DNA of 64,000 nucleotides from Fistularia commersonii (lineage: Eukaryota; Chordata; Actinopteri; Syngnathiformes; Fistulariidae). The number at the start of each line of letters is the position of its first letter. Positions within the stretch are counted from its first letter, which is position 1. Where the stretch lies: assembly GCA_037954325.1 (NCBI GenBank), contig JBBMNZ010000018.1, positions 8,816,501-8,880,500 on the forward strand, read 5' to 3'. Under the pieces are notes generated by a model. The model saw only the letters and a list, made by a program, of their open reading frames with translations, made no database searches and was not told where the DNA came from. Below are positions 1 through 10,215 of this stretch, one piece after another. A program made the translations under genes and the position numbers.

Positions 1-306
1 AAGACTAGAGCACCCTCCTGGAGCACCTTCTGTCCAGGCCTTGGGGATCAGTCAGGCACAGCCCAAATTAACAAATTGCTAAACTTGCTTTCAGAACTTG
101 GAACACCAGTGAACATCCTCCACTGGATAGGGGTTTTCTGAAGCTGTGAAGAAGTACCAGAGGGTCAGAAAGCTTTGGCCTCTGCAATCATCTCTCCTCA
201 GTGTGGAGAGATGTTTGGAGAGACCATGGAGAAGGCCTTGAAGAGTTTCGGGAAAAACGGTCAGACTTAGGAAAGAGAAACAGGCATTTGTCTGAATTGC
301 TTACGG
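1..306. other. unassigned sequence left of hAT element
   Basis: No exon of kcnab1 and no repeat family I recognise. One frame reads fairly open around 180-290 but has no start or splice context. The sequence appears to continue at 898 beyond the inserted hAT element, so 1-306 plus 898-1030 may be one older unit. Confidence 0.3.
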
Positions 307-897
307 CAGGGGTCCCCAAACTTTTTCCTGTGAGGGCCAAATAACTTTTTCCGTCTCTGACTGGGGGGGGGGTCCGGGCTAGTTTATAACAAAAAGTGTG
401 TCAATAAATGTGAACATTTATTGTTTTCCAGAAAGCCACACATAACCAAAGATTAACCCTTTTTGGGATCTTGACAGGAAAAATATATCAGAAAATAAAT
501 AATAAAATTACTAATGAAATGAATAACACCATTTATGAAATAACTAATAACCAAATGACTCTTTTCAAGTTTTTCACTGAAAAAAAGTACAAGAAACATT
601 AACTTTCTTGTAGACACAACTGTTTGTAGCTCTCTCATATCATATTCCCTGTGAAAACCAGAAAGCAAGCAAGCTATGAAACCAAACTGATACCAACACA
701 TACCAGCACAACAAATTTCACTACCAGTACGGTTGTAGAACGGATTTTATCCCAGTAGATTTCATTATGGTTATATTTGTATTATTATTTGCATTATGAT
801 TATAAAATCATACTGCATCTCTGGTATTGTTTGGGGGCCAGGCAAAATGTGGAAGCGGGCCGGAACCGGTCCCCAGGCCGTAGTTTAGGGACCACTG
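307..897. mobile_element. hAT-like non-autonomous DNA transposon
   Basis: Left end CAGGGGTCCCCAAACT and the reverse complement of the right end, CAGTGGTCCCTAAACT, match at 14 of 16 positions. Just inside both ends is a GGGCC-rich subterminal stretch typical of this type. Length is 591 bp with no transposase ORF. Flanking 8-mers (GCTTACGG and GTTTAAAC) agree only in part, so the target-site duplication is lost or old. The hAT assignment comes from end type and is moderate. Confidence 0.65.
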
Positions 898-1925
898 GTT
901 TAAACTGTGGGACGCCACCTGAACAGCAGAAAATAGGACATAAGGCGACTCTGGAACCCCACAAACATGCCCTCCAGGTGGGAGGTAGCGAGAAGTCAAG
1001 GAGCTCCTCAGCAGCAATGGGTCATTAATGACACTTTGTTTTTAAATGCTTCAGGTGCATCTGTATGAACTTGGTCTCTGTCTTGGAAAAGCAACTGACT
1101 CGAAACTTTGAATTTTCAGGAAAAACTAAAGGAAGCAGAAATTACCATTCATATTTTGAGCATATTTTGGTGACGTCTGTGCTGGCTGCTTAGTTTATGA
1201 TGGTTTGCCTTCTGTATTCTCTAAGTTTGGAATATTTATTTGTTTATTTTGGCTATCATCAAAGGCTATCATCTATCATCAGCTCTTTTTTGAGCACATT
1301 CCCACTTTTTTCTGTTATATGCAATGGTTTATTTAAAGCAGCAGTAGTGACTTTGTAACGAGAACGGTGTGTGTCTGATCGGCTTCCCAAAGCCTGAGGC
1401 GAAGTGTCTTTGAGAAGTGCATTGAACCCCTAATCAGAGTGAAAGTTTGTTGGAAAAGCCTCACCGGGTACAGGTTAGGTAAATGACTGCAGTTTTCGAC
1501 GTGCTCAGACAAATTGAACTGTACTACATTGCAAGTAACAAATCACGTGTTTGGCTGGTGTGTGTTTTGGCAGGTGTTCAACTTGTGAATGGGAAATAAA
1601 GTTGTTAGGGGTGGGTGGTGTTTATTCAGGGACTTTACATACTCTCATCGAGACTGTGAATGGAAAGAATTATTACAAGTGTCAAGAAAAGTTAAAGCTA
1701 TGATGGCAGAGGAAAATAAATATACTGTTGCGCTCCAGCTGAGAAATCCGAATACTATAAGAAAAAAAAACAACTCCATGTGGAAGTGTTTCATATCATG
1801 TGATGTTCGAATGTATGGACTTCTCTCTGTACTGTGCCCAGAATTCCTCCTTGCCACAATCAGAACAGCATCGATTAGCACCTTTCCATGGAAAATGTTT
1901 TATAGGCGCTAATTTGTTGCAGACT
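898..1925. other. downstream flank of exon 8, no recognisable feature
   Basis: In transcript sense this lies beyond exon 8. I see no exon, RNA gene or clear repeat. Confidence 0.3.
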
Positions 1926-2075
1926 AGTGGCACGGAGGTTAGAACCTCTGCCTAAAATCAAGGAGGTTAGTGATCCAATTCTGACAGGGGCTTTTCTGTT
2001 TGGAGTTTCTTCCAGTTTCCTCTCACAATCCAAAAACATGCAGGAGGTTCATTTGCCAGAAGTGTGCAACTATTT
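1926..2075 (+). mobile_element. V-SINE-like tRNA SINE, partial, diverged
   Basis: A GTGGCACGGAGGTTAGAACC tRNA-like head is followed by the conserved core with GTTTCCTCTCACAATCC and AAAAACATGCAGGAGGTTCA. The downstream body and tail are not recognisable. Orientation is opposite to kcnab1. Confidence 0.6.
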
Positions 2076-2424
2076 GCATTTTCTCCCCACATTGTCTTCC
2101 CTACCAGGATTAGAATGCTATGTATTAGATAATCATTTAGGAAAATCTACTGAATGGAAGGCTCATGCAAGATGTAATTATTTTTGAGCAATGGTAACGT
2201 GTTTACCCAACTAAACTGGTTAGCTTTGGGCCATTTGGTCGTCATTGGCGTTAAAAATGAAAATGAAAAAAATGAAGTTGATGTGTTGTACAAATGAAAA
2301 TACATTTTCTTCATGACTTGCACAACATGACATGCACATCAAAATATTTCGCTACTATTTCATCTACCAATTAACCGACCTTTGCATATTAATTTGAAAT
2401 TGCCTACTGAATTGATTGCGTTTT

Positions 2425-2520
2425 TGTTTGACTAGTGGTGCTGCTAGATGGCAGTCAATTGAAGGGGTTAATGCAGAGAAGGAATTTTCTGCAAGGGATT
2501 AATAATGTATTAATTATTAT
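2425..2520 (+). mobile_element. second SINE family, 3' tail only
   Basis: A GATGGCAGTC segment is followed by GGGGTTAATGCAGAG, AAGGAATTTTCTGCAAGGGA and TTAATAATGTATTAATTATT. The same tail type is seen at 7150-7240 and 16985-17025. No tRNA-like head is visible here. Confidence 0.5.
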
Positions 2521-2735
2521 AAAATTGAAGCCAGGACTGACTGAAAATTCCCAGTTGATAATGTCTATTCTGATCCAAAATTAAAAATCCTGAAAGAAGT
2601 GAGGAATATGTTCAAATCAGGAAATAAGTTCAGTAAAATATTATTTTGCATAACTTACCCCTGCGGGTCCTTGTTAGTGACACATGTTAGGTTTAGTTTT
2701 TTTAGACAGAGGTGGTTGTTGACTGGCTCACTCAC

Positions 2736-2822
2736 CCTCCATAGGAGTGTTGCTGTCTGGACGATTGGCAAAAACAACATCTACGTATTCCAACTGCATC
2801 CTTTGTAGGGAGCCTTTCAGGC
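2736..2822 (-). CDS. kcnab1: kcnab1 exon 8 (catalytic Asn)
   Basis: 87-nt exon starting with two bases of Gly, then LKGSLQRMQLEYVDVVFANR and PDSNTPME, ending with one base of the next Glu codon. Acceptor is ACTTTCAG and donor GTGAGTGAG. The Asn of FANRPD completes the AKR tetrad (Asn158 in Kv-beta-2). DSNTPME matches beta-1 (beta-2 has DPNTPME). QRMQ replaces the usual QRLQ. The next exon, expected to begin in the EIVRAMTHV segment, was not found in 1-2735 and should lie outside the window. Confidence 0.95.
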
Positions 2823-2896
2823 CTGAAAGTAAGACATTTAAGATAGTTGAGAAAACTGGCTCAGCAAAGTTTGATGTTTTTGTTGGGATTTCATAC

Positions 2897-2940
2897 CTTC
2901 AATGATGTGTTTTCTGGACAGCCCCCTCTCTGTTTCTGCT
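2897..2940 (-). CDS. kcnab1: kcnab1 exon 7
   Basis: 44-nt exon reading AETERGLSRKHIIE plus one base of Gly. The sequence is identical to the standard vertebrate Kv-beta core here. The acceptor is TTCCATCAG; the first exon base is A, giving an AAA Lys codon with exon 6. The donor is GTATGAAA. The following intron to exon 8 is only 74 nt, the shortest in the gene. Confidence 0.95.
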
Positions 2941-3102
2941 CTGATGGAATAAAACACAAAGAAATATAAACTTGGTTCCTCCACAATGTACGATGTGTCA
3001 ATTTCACCATGATGAGAATTTTTGTAATCTCTTTGCTAGGACACTCAAATAAAACAAAGGAAGTTGGAATCAGATGACAAACTATCTCTTTGAACTTCTT
3101 CA

Positions 3103-3707
3103 TCTTCTTCTTTCTGCAGCTGCCAAATCAATTAACTTCCTCTATCTAACCCTGTGCCCTGTATCCTCTTCTCTCACACCAACTAACTTCATCTCCTCGT
3201 TCATTCTGTCTTCTCCAACCCTTCCTTGAGACCTCATGCCCGGCAGTTCCAACCATAGCATCCTTCATCCTTCTACACAGATCTTCACTATCCCTCCTCC
3301 ATGTCCAGATCATCTCATTCTGACTTTATACTGAGACATCGTACATCAGCTCTCACTCTGATGGATTCATTCCAGGTTCTATCCATCCGAATCATTCCCA
3401 AAGAGAACCTCAACATATTCATCTTGACTGCCTCCAGCTCTGCACCTGTCTTCTCCTTAATGCCACTCTCTCTAAACCAGACAGCATTGCTGGTCTCGCC
3501 ACTGCGACTAACTTTCATTCCTCTCCTTTCCATAGCAGACCTCCAACTCTCTAGATTTTCCTTTATCTGTTTCCTGCTCTCACTACAAATCACAATGTCA
3601 TCCGCAAACATCATGGTCCACGGAGATTCCTCTCTAACCTCATCTGTCAGCCTGTCCATCACCACTGCAAACAAGAAGGGGCTCAGAACTGATCCCTGAT
3701 AGAGTAT
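3103..3707 (-). mobile_element. RTE-clade LINE fragment (RT region), internally deleted
   Basis: The minus strand encodes part of a reverse transcriptase: QGSVLSPFLFAVVMDRLTDE, the FADDIVICSE catalytic motif and MERRGMKVSRS. It then jumps to the ELEAVKM...LRFSLGM region, so roughly 90 codons are missing compared with the family layout. The palm Asp pair (FADD) is kept. 5' truncated; the 3' portion is degraded. The family is the teleost RTE type often mis-annotated as craniofacial development protein 2-like (Expander-like, from memory). Confidence 0.8.
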
Positions 3708-3837
3708 GTACAACTCTATAATACAAAGTTTAAAGTGCACATGTGATAAAGCAATATACCAAATGTGTGAGGTGGTCGGCATCATAATACTAAACAATAA
3801 ATGCTTCTGAGATCGAGTGTGCTGTCCCCATGATGGA

Positions 3838-3935
3838 CTCATTCCCAAAGAGAACCTAAACATCTTAATCTTTGTTGCCTCCAGCTCTGCGTCCTGTTTT
3901 TTTTTTTATTAATGCCACTCTCCCCAAACCAGAGG
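3838..3935 (-). mobile_element. second small RTE LINE fragment
   Basis: It repeats the segment found at 3380-3480 (TGGTTTGGGGAGAGTGGCAT, then the Ala-Glu-Leu-Glu stretch) in the same orientation, 130 bp further right. An A-tract has expanded inside it. It is either a separate insertion or part of a local duplication. Confidence 0.6.
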
Positions 3936-5261
3936 ATTTACTTACACTTACAAAAGAAAACCAATTGCATTGTTTTTACCATTGTCTTTAAATTATAGGG
4001 TAACCTTTCATCCAGTTGACTTGCTTTACAAATTACCAACATATTTACACCTGGGGGTGGGTTATCTGGTGTTAACCTTTATAGTAATATTAATTAGGCA
4101 TTAATTTACATTTGAGTCAATGTGAGCTTTCACATTTTGGAGTTAATAGGGATAACTAGTTTTGACATACCTATATTGAAGGGGATTTTTTTTTTTCCCA
4201 ATTTTGTGGCGCCATCTTTTGAGGCCACATTGCACTAAGTATTTGCCTATATTTAATTTTAGGTAAACATCACTAGACTTGGGCATCATGATTATTTCTC
4301 TTGTCCCTTGTCGTATTATGGTTTCCATTTGAACATTAGTCATCATAAACTCAATTTTTCTTTTTTTTTCTTTTTTTTTTTTAATTACTAGAAGGTTGAG
4401 GGCAAGAGAAGGTCCATACAGAATAACCCCAACGTTGAGTGGCGCAGTTAAGGCAGCCACCACTGGGAGTTGGGGATACTTGCGATTGACAAATGGAAAA
4501 ATAATGGGACCAGGCTAGATGGTTGCCATAGCGACTGTAACCTAGAAGGACAATAACAATGTTATACGATCTCTTTGTGTGGAACAAGGTCAATAAGTGA
4601 ACATTAGCACCATCATTCTAGTGCAATTTGTGCATCATTTCCTCATACATACTCTGTATACTGTTTGTTGTTGTTTCAGTATACTGCTGATGCTAAGTGT
4701 GTTGAAAATGTCAATCAAAATCGAAAAACCCAAACTATTTTTCGCTCTTTCATTTAGGTAGACTAATAGAAAGAAAATAACATGAGTCTGAGCAAATCAG
4801 GCTGTTTTATGTAAATAGGTCAGGGCTGTTTCAACTGTTAGGCAACATTGCATGCTCAAACTCCAGAGGAAACAGACAAAGGGCTGAATCTTTCTCACTA
4901 CAAGGAATACACTCAGAAGTGGGTGAATAACTTCCTTCTTATCACTAGAGCCAGCTGGACATTAGCAACGGAGTAGCTTGACTGCCCCGCTTCAAATGTG
5001 TGTAAATAAAAAAAAAGCTTTGTTATTTTTTATCCACAACTCTTCTCTCTGGAATCTCTGGAAATACATGCACTGACAATATGTTAACTATGCAAAGCAA
5101 AAAGCACTAAGGCAATCAAAATATGTTTATTAGTATTAGTGTTTTTCTTTCTCTGATGCTCATTCGCACACTGAAGGGCTGAGACCTAACGGCTCTCTAT
5201 TTTGTTATATCTGTTTTTTGCATTAAGTCTGAAACAACAGTTTTTATGACGAACTACTTAC
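3936..5261. other. intron 6, no recognisable element
   Basis: AT-rich intronic sequence of kcnab1 with a pyrimidine/T tract near 4360-4382. No exon, RNA gene or known repeat seen. Confidence 0.4.
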
Positions 5262-5306
5262 TTTCCTCCCCAGTAGAGTTTAGTGGTAATGACCAAACTG
5301 GATCTC
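5262..5306 (-). CDS. kcnab1: kcnab1 exon 6 (catalytic Lys)
   Basis: 45-nt exon reading RSSLVITTKLYWGG plus two bases of Lys. Acceptor is TTTCACTAG and donor GTAAGTAG. The Lys in ITTK corresponds to the AKR catalytic lysine (Lys118 of Kv-beta-2). KLYWGG is the beta-1 form; beta-2 has KIFWGG. In transcript order a diverged tandem duplication (5345-5800) ends about 40 nt before the acceptor. Confidence 0.95.
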
Positions 5307-5344
5307 CTAGTGAAAGACAGAGAAGGAATGAGTGAGAAAAAAAA

Positions 5345-5800
5345 CAATCAATGCTTTATTTTAAGTTAATATTTCAAGGCGTACAACATCTAGATCCATT
5401 GTTATTGATCATTTATGTATTTCGTTTTTTATTTTGGCTCAGTTCTGTCAAATATAGTACCGATCTGTCATTTCTTTATTTCTTAATTTTCAATTCTATC
5501 GTTAATATCAGTCCACAACAGGAAGCATATTTTTCTTTCACAGAATAAAAAAAAATACAAGAAAAAACAACCATGATAAAGTCCAGAATTTTATCCCCAT
5601 TTAGCTTTTTAAGGCGTGCAACATGTAGATCCGCGGGTATTGGTATTGTTGTTTTTTTTTTTTTTTGGCCCACAGCTATCAAGCACGGTACTGTTTTGCA
5701 ATTTCTTTATTTCTTAAATTACAATTATTTTGTTCATATCAGTTCACAACAGAAAACACAGCCGTGAAAATGTCAAGGACTTTATTCTAATGGTTTTGAG
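5345..5800. repeat. diverged tandem duplication, about 2.2 copies of a 220-bp unit
   Basis: Copy 1 (about 5345-5545) and copy 2 (about 5570-5765) share AAGGCGTRCAACATSTAGATC, a T-rich run ending in GGCYCA, ATTTCTTTATTTCTTAA and ATATCAGTYCACAACAG in the same order. A third partial copy begins near 5771. The unit is not a family I know. It lies in intron 5, next to the exon 6 acceptor. Confidence 0.7.
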
Positions 5801-5805
5801 GTGCT

Positions 5806-5905
5806 TGCGGCGTACCCTGCCTCTTCCCAGTGTCAGCTGGGATAGAAACCTGACCCTATGCGTAGGAAAATTGGAATAGAGGACGAATTTAATTAATGAA
5901 TATTT
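5806..5905 (+). mobile_element. V-SINE-like SINE, 3' end only
   Basis: CCCTGCCTCTTCCCAGTGTC, AGCTGGGATAGAAACCTGAC and a tail ending ATTAATGAAT match the 3' half of the SINE seen complete at 51056. Confidence 0.55.
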
Positions 5906-5989
5906 CACCTTTGGCCCAAGTATCACTGACCACACAGACCTCATACATTTGAATAATTCCTTTAAAAATGATCTAATTATTGGCTACTG

Positions 5990-6282
5990 TGGCAGAGTGT
6001 TCAACACTTCAGCACCGCACAACAATTAAGGTTCCTGGCTTAATTGAGATGGGGGGGCTTTTCCATGTTCTCCAGTTTCCTCCCAATATCCAAAAACATG
6101 CAGTAGGTTCACTGGAGATCCTATATTGCCCAGACATACTGTATTTGTAGCCCTGTAATCCACTGGTGACCTGGCACGGGCAAACAGCCACATCTTTGGC
6201 CAATGACAGCAGGGATTGGCGCCAGCAAACCCCCCTGCCCGTGACCCTGAGCGCAGTAGTAAAGATAATGAATGAATAAATA
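5990..6282 (+). mobile_element. V-SINE-like SINE, near full length
   Basis: Degenerate tRNA-like head, then CAGTTTCCTCCCAATATCCA with AAAACATGCAGTAGGTTCAC, then CACTGGTGACCTGGCACGGG and AATGACAGCAGGGATTGGCG, and a short AATGAATGAA tail. The B-box region is decayed. Confidence 0.75.
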
Positions 6283-6644
6283 AGCTATTTATATCCACTA
6301 TGTGAAATAATGTATCGGTGGTAAATACCATCATTTTTAGCTATCATTTCATATCAGAGGCAAACCAACAGCAAATGTACTTTTGGTTATTTCTTCCCCT
6401 TGAAGCGTCTGTAAACTAGAGACAACACCCGGAGGCTGAGAGTTCAGATCCAGCATTGAAACCGCCCACTGGTGTCAGATCAGTCCACAACGTCCGGCTA
6501 TGCTGTAATGGAAGAACTCGTCTACATCGTGGGCAACAGTTGAGCGGTTGCTAAACCGCCTTTTTTAGAAAGTAAAGGTGAAAGTGATCATTTGTGCTAA
6601 TAATTTTACTAGTTAGTGCGACAGTCACGGTATTTGCTTATTCT

Positions 6645-6880
6645 GGCCTCAGGGTCACGATGGAGGGCTGGAGCAAAACTTCTGCTGCTATGAGGTGACG
6701 GTTGGCTTACGCCCTGGATCTGCTGCCAGTCGGTCACCGGGACACATTGAGAAATAAAGAGAATTCCCTCTCTCCCTCATCCTTTGGCTTGTTGGAGGAA
6801 ACCGGGAGAAAAACAAAGCCCACGATATTTGGAGAAAAGCAAACTCTACACAGAAAGGCCCTTTTCTTTAAAGGCCCATT
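6645..6880 (-). mobile_element. V-SINE-like SINE, reverse orientation, diverged
   Basis: On the plus strand: TCAGGGTCACGATGGAGG, CAGTCGGTCACCGGGACACA, then GTTGGAGGAAACCGGGAG and GCAAACTCTACACAGAAAGG. These are the reverse complement of the family core in the expected order. Confidence 0.6.
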
Positions 6881-6949
6881 ACTTCAACATCCTGTACCAA
6901 TATTGAATTTATTTATAGATTTATTTGTCATAACAACAATGCAGCAGTT

Positions 6950-7240
6950 GGCTGCAGGTAATGGAGTGCTTTATTTAAAACTTTCCATATGGAGTCCTGG
7001 TTTTCACCCAGGCAGACGGGGTTCGACTCGCCAGATCGGGAGCTCAACCTTTGGTGATTGTGAGTGATTGTCTATGGATTGTCTTTCAATTCCTGCCTCC
7101 TCTTAGTGTTTGGAAGTGTTGTTGAGCAAGACACTGAGCCACCTCACCGCTCCCCTGGTGCCGCGAGATGGCAGCCAACTGCTCATGGTTCATCCATGAT
7201 GGGGTGAAGGAATTACCCGCAAGGGATTAGAAAATATTTA
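6950..7240 (+). mobile_element. second SINE family (tRNA-like head, GAGCAAGACACTGAGCC core)
   Basis: A B-box-like GGGGTTCGACTCG lies near 7018-7030. The core GTTGTTGAGCAAGACACTGA follows near 7121-7140, and the tail GATGGCAGCC ... GGAATTACCCGCAAGGGATT ends near 7230. The core wording (fast-evolving head, 'caagacactgaacc' body) is common in teleost SINEs. Confidence 0.55.
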
Positions 7241-7337
7241 TTCCCAAGCCGTCTTTATGAACACATAGCACAACAACAGATACAAACATACGTACAGTGA
7301 AAATTTTATTTATTTTAAAAAAAGTACATATATATAA

Positions 7338-7344
<7 letters not shown>

Positions 7345-7379
<35 letters not shown>
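7345..7379. repeat. (TG)n microsatellite
   Basis: About 17 uninterrupted TG units preceded by TATA-rich sequence. Confidence 0.95.
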
Positions 7380-7381
<2 letters not shown>

Positions 7382-7511
7382 TTTTTAGCTCTAAAAATAT
7401 GATTTGCATAGAAAAGATAGTATATTGTATATACTATCTTATATACAGTATATATACATACTCATATAAATAGTCAGTACTTTATTTCAAATTACTGAGA
7501 TATTTGTAAAT

Positions 7512-7650
7512 ATGTGTGTGTATATGTATGTGGTTGTGCATGAGCACATACATACGGTGCATGTGTGTGCTTGTGTGTATCCTTGTTTGTGTATGTTTGT
7601 GTGTGTTGGTGTTGGTGTCTCTGTGTGTGTGTGAATGTGATTGTGTGTGT

Positions 7651-7691
<41 letters not shown>

Positions 7692-7700
7692 TGTGTGTGT
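7512..7700. repeat. imperfect (TG)n microsatellite
   Basis: GT-rich tract with TA, TC and TT interruptions; the purest part is 7641-7700. In kcnab1 transcript sense it is a CA-rich tract 240-430 nt beyond the exon 5 donor. Open frames here (Thr-His runs) are simple-repeat artefacts. Confidence 0.9.
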
Positions 7701-7939
7701 AAGAGAGAGAGAGAGAATAATAAGAGATATGTGAGGTGTGAAATGTTTCTTTGACGCTCGCACTATGCACTATGCATTTTGCATTTACACACACCAGTAA
7801 GAAAAGATTTAAAAATTCTCCTTGTCTCTCTCTCTTGCTCTCTCCACACACACATACTACACAAACACACACACCTTTGTGTGTGTCTCTCAAAGTTAAA
7901 CTTCTGGAGTGAACCGTTATGCATTCATGTTGTCATTAC

Positions 7940-7984
7940 CTCCAGCACTTCTTCTTGATAATGTTTCCTAGGATGACTTCAGCC
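7940..7984 (-). CDS. kcnab1: kcnab1 exon 5
   Basis: 45-nt exon reading AEVILGNIIKKKCW plus the first two bases of Arg. Acceptor is TTCCTTGCAG and donor GTAATG. The phase fits exons 4 and 6 exactly. The usual vertebrate sequence is IIKKKGW; this copy has Cys in place of Gly. Nothing else suggests decay. Just beyond the donor in transcript sense are GT-rich and CA-rich repeats (7505-7885). Confidence 0.93.
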
Positions 7985-8710
7985 CTGCAAGGAAATACAT
8001 ACATGTTGTCATTATTAAACGGTCATTCCATCCCCTCCCCCACCCCTTGCCCCCCATATACACACACACATGCACACAAAAACTGCCGCAACCCATTTTG
8101 GGTGAGATCACGCTAATCCAAATATTGATCAAAATACACAGAAATGCAAAAATGCAAAAAAATATAAAAAATTAAAATAAAAAAATCAGGAACAAATGTT
8201 TCCAAACAAATTTTCAAATCAGGTTCAACATTTGTAGGGAAAAAATGAACATCCTTTTGACACATTCTCAAAAAAATTATGTTGATGATTAAAAACTTGC
8301 TGTATCCATAAATTTCAGTTTGAGCAGGGAGCTGTCATTACATTACAGTACACCTTCGACATTAGACCCCAAAAAGGTAAAAAAAAATTATATCACTTGC
8401 CCTGATGAGGATATACACATGTTTAATTTATCTGATAAATCTGATAAAGTAAAATCTGATTTACTTAATATTGTTTCTTTTTTGTCTTTCATTAATATGG
8501 TAATACTGGATTTTTCCAATCACAGAATCAAAAAAACACTCTGTTTTGAAATCGTGTTGCTGTTATATTCAACAAAATTTGATTCAGCTCCTTTGAACAT
8601 AAGCAAAAATATCAAGATGGATGACACATCAAAACGAGGCCAAACAAATGATGATGTAAATTATAGATTGTGATTTTTTCAAATTACCTGGGATTAATAA
8701 TAACACCCAC

Positions 8711-8790
8711 CTGCCGCCAGCGTAGACCTCAGCCGTATCGAACAGATTGACACCACTCTCATATGCAATCGTCATCAGCTGCTCTGCGAC
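8711..8790 (-). CDS. kcnab1: kcnab1 exon 4 (catalytic Asp and Tyr)
   Basis: 80-nt exon starting VAEQLMTIAYESGV and ending FDTAEVYAGG plus two bases of an Arg codon (AG|G). Acceptor is TGAGACAG, donor GTGGGT. The DTAEVY motif carries the Asp and Tyr of the AKR tetrad (Asp85 and Tyr90 in Kv-beta-2 numbering, from established knowledge). VAE and TIAYESGV point to beta-1. Most vertebrate Kv-betas read AAGK at the end of this exon; here it is AGGR. The split codon is completed by the first G of exon 5. Confidence 0.95.
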
Positions 8791-9324
8791 CTGTCTCAAA
8801 CACACAAACACATAAAACCGTTATCACAGTAAAAACAAGAAAAGCAGCATGAAAACCACAAGCACTGGCAAAGCTGCAAAGATGCTGGGTTCAACTCATC
8901 AATCAGACTAGAGGTCTTGCAAAATATGAATACAGGCAATGCAAAATATACCAGTTGTTTTGTACGACTCAGCAACTTTCAGTGGGCAGGATTATAAAAA
9001 TAAACGTGGGAAAGGTCTGGTGTTGATATTTAGCGTCTGGGATCTGACCGCAAAGATACACTAGAGTCAGCATAAAGAGGATTGCGGAGAGATAATTAAC
9101 CGAGACCTAGGGGCCCTTGGGTAGAGGTGGAATATATGAACAGTCGGGCGGTAAAAGCCTGACTAAGCATGAGTGCGAAGGGGATAGAGATGTAAATACA
9201 ACCTGTTCACCTGTATACTTGGTAATTCTTTGGATAAAATTGAACAAACGCGTCTGTGGGTTTGTCGGCGCAAAGCTTTTATCGAGTTTTTATTTCCTTC
9301 TGTGAAATAATCTGTCTGTCGGAT

Positions 9325-9380
9325 CCCTCAGGGTTGTGCGAGTTCGTCCTAGACCCAAAAACATACTGTAGGTTCAGTGA
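9325..9380 (+). mobile_element. SINE head/core fragment
   Basis: CCTAGACCCAAAAACATACT followed by GTAGGTTCAGTGA resembles the plus-strand SINE core. It directly abuts the minus-strand tandem array that starts at about 9385. Confidence 0.45.
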
Positions 9381-9384
9381 TTAT

Positions 9385-10215
9385 TCAATCATTCATTCAT
9401 TCATTCTCTACATCATTTGTCCTGCACTTAGGGAAGCTAGAGCCTATCCCAGCTGTCATTTGGCAAGAGGCAAGGTGCATTCTGGACTTGCCGCCAGATT
9501 ATCATGGGGACAAATATAGAGACATACAGTCTTTAACTCCCTCATTCATCCATTCATTAATTTATTATCTATCTATATCTGTAATCAGGGTCGATGTGAG
9601 GCTGGGGCCTATCCCAACTGTCATTGGACAAGGGGCGGGGATCACCCTGGATTAGTTGCTAGTCAATCCTCTAGCAGTAAGGCTGAGTCTATCCCAGCTC
9701 TCAGGCGAGCAGCTGAGGACACCCTCAACAAGTCCAAGGTCGATCACAAGGCCAAATAGAAAGGCATTCATTCATTCATGCATGGATTCATGCATTCATT
9801 CACTCATGGACAAAACTGCTAATGTTGCAATCAGGTCTGAATGAGGCTGGAGCCTATCCCCGCTGCCATTGGTCAAGAGGCGGGGTACATCCTGGACCAT
9901 TGGTTTGTCGATCAAAGGGTCACGTATGAGGACATTCAAACATTTACCCACTCATTCATACATACATGTATTTGTTCATGATCTATACCGCTTATCCTGC
10001 AGTCAGGGTCACAGTGAAGCTGGACTCTATCTCAGCTGTCATTGGGCGAGAGGCGTGGTACACACTGAACCAGTCACCAGTCGATCACAGGGACAAATAG
10101 AGGCATGCAATCATTCACTCCCTCATTTATTCTTTCGTGCATCCATCCATGTCTTGTATGGGATTGTGTCTCTAATCTTGTACTTTTATTACAATGAAAA
10201 TAAAGGGCATTCTAC
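9385..10215 (-). repeat. tandem array of SINE 3'-body units (minisatellite)
   Basis: About five diverged units of roughly 150-230 bp. Each starts with CATTCATTCATTC-type sequence, then a TCAGGGTC-like segment, GCTGGAGCCTATCCCAGCTG, a GAGGCGGGGTACA-like stretch and CGATCACAGGGACAAATAGA. Unit starts lie near 9385, 9540, 9765, 9945 and 10110. This is the reverse complement of the V-SINE 3' body and tail, repeated without heads, and leads into a more complete SINE at 10216-10505. Confidence 0.75.

Noticed and set aside
7482..7893. Open frames rich in Thr-His across the TG repeats
   Set aside because: Any CA/TG microsatellite yields such frames on both strands. There is no start context, domain or splice support. 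The same holds for frames at 17079-17504, 26801-27147, 55378-55925 and 61139-61371.
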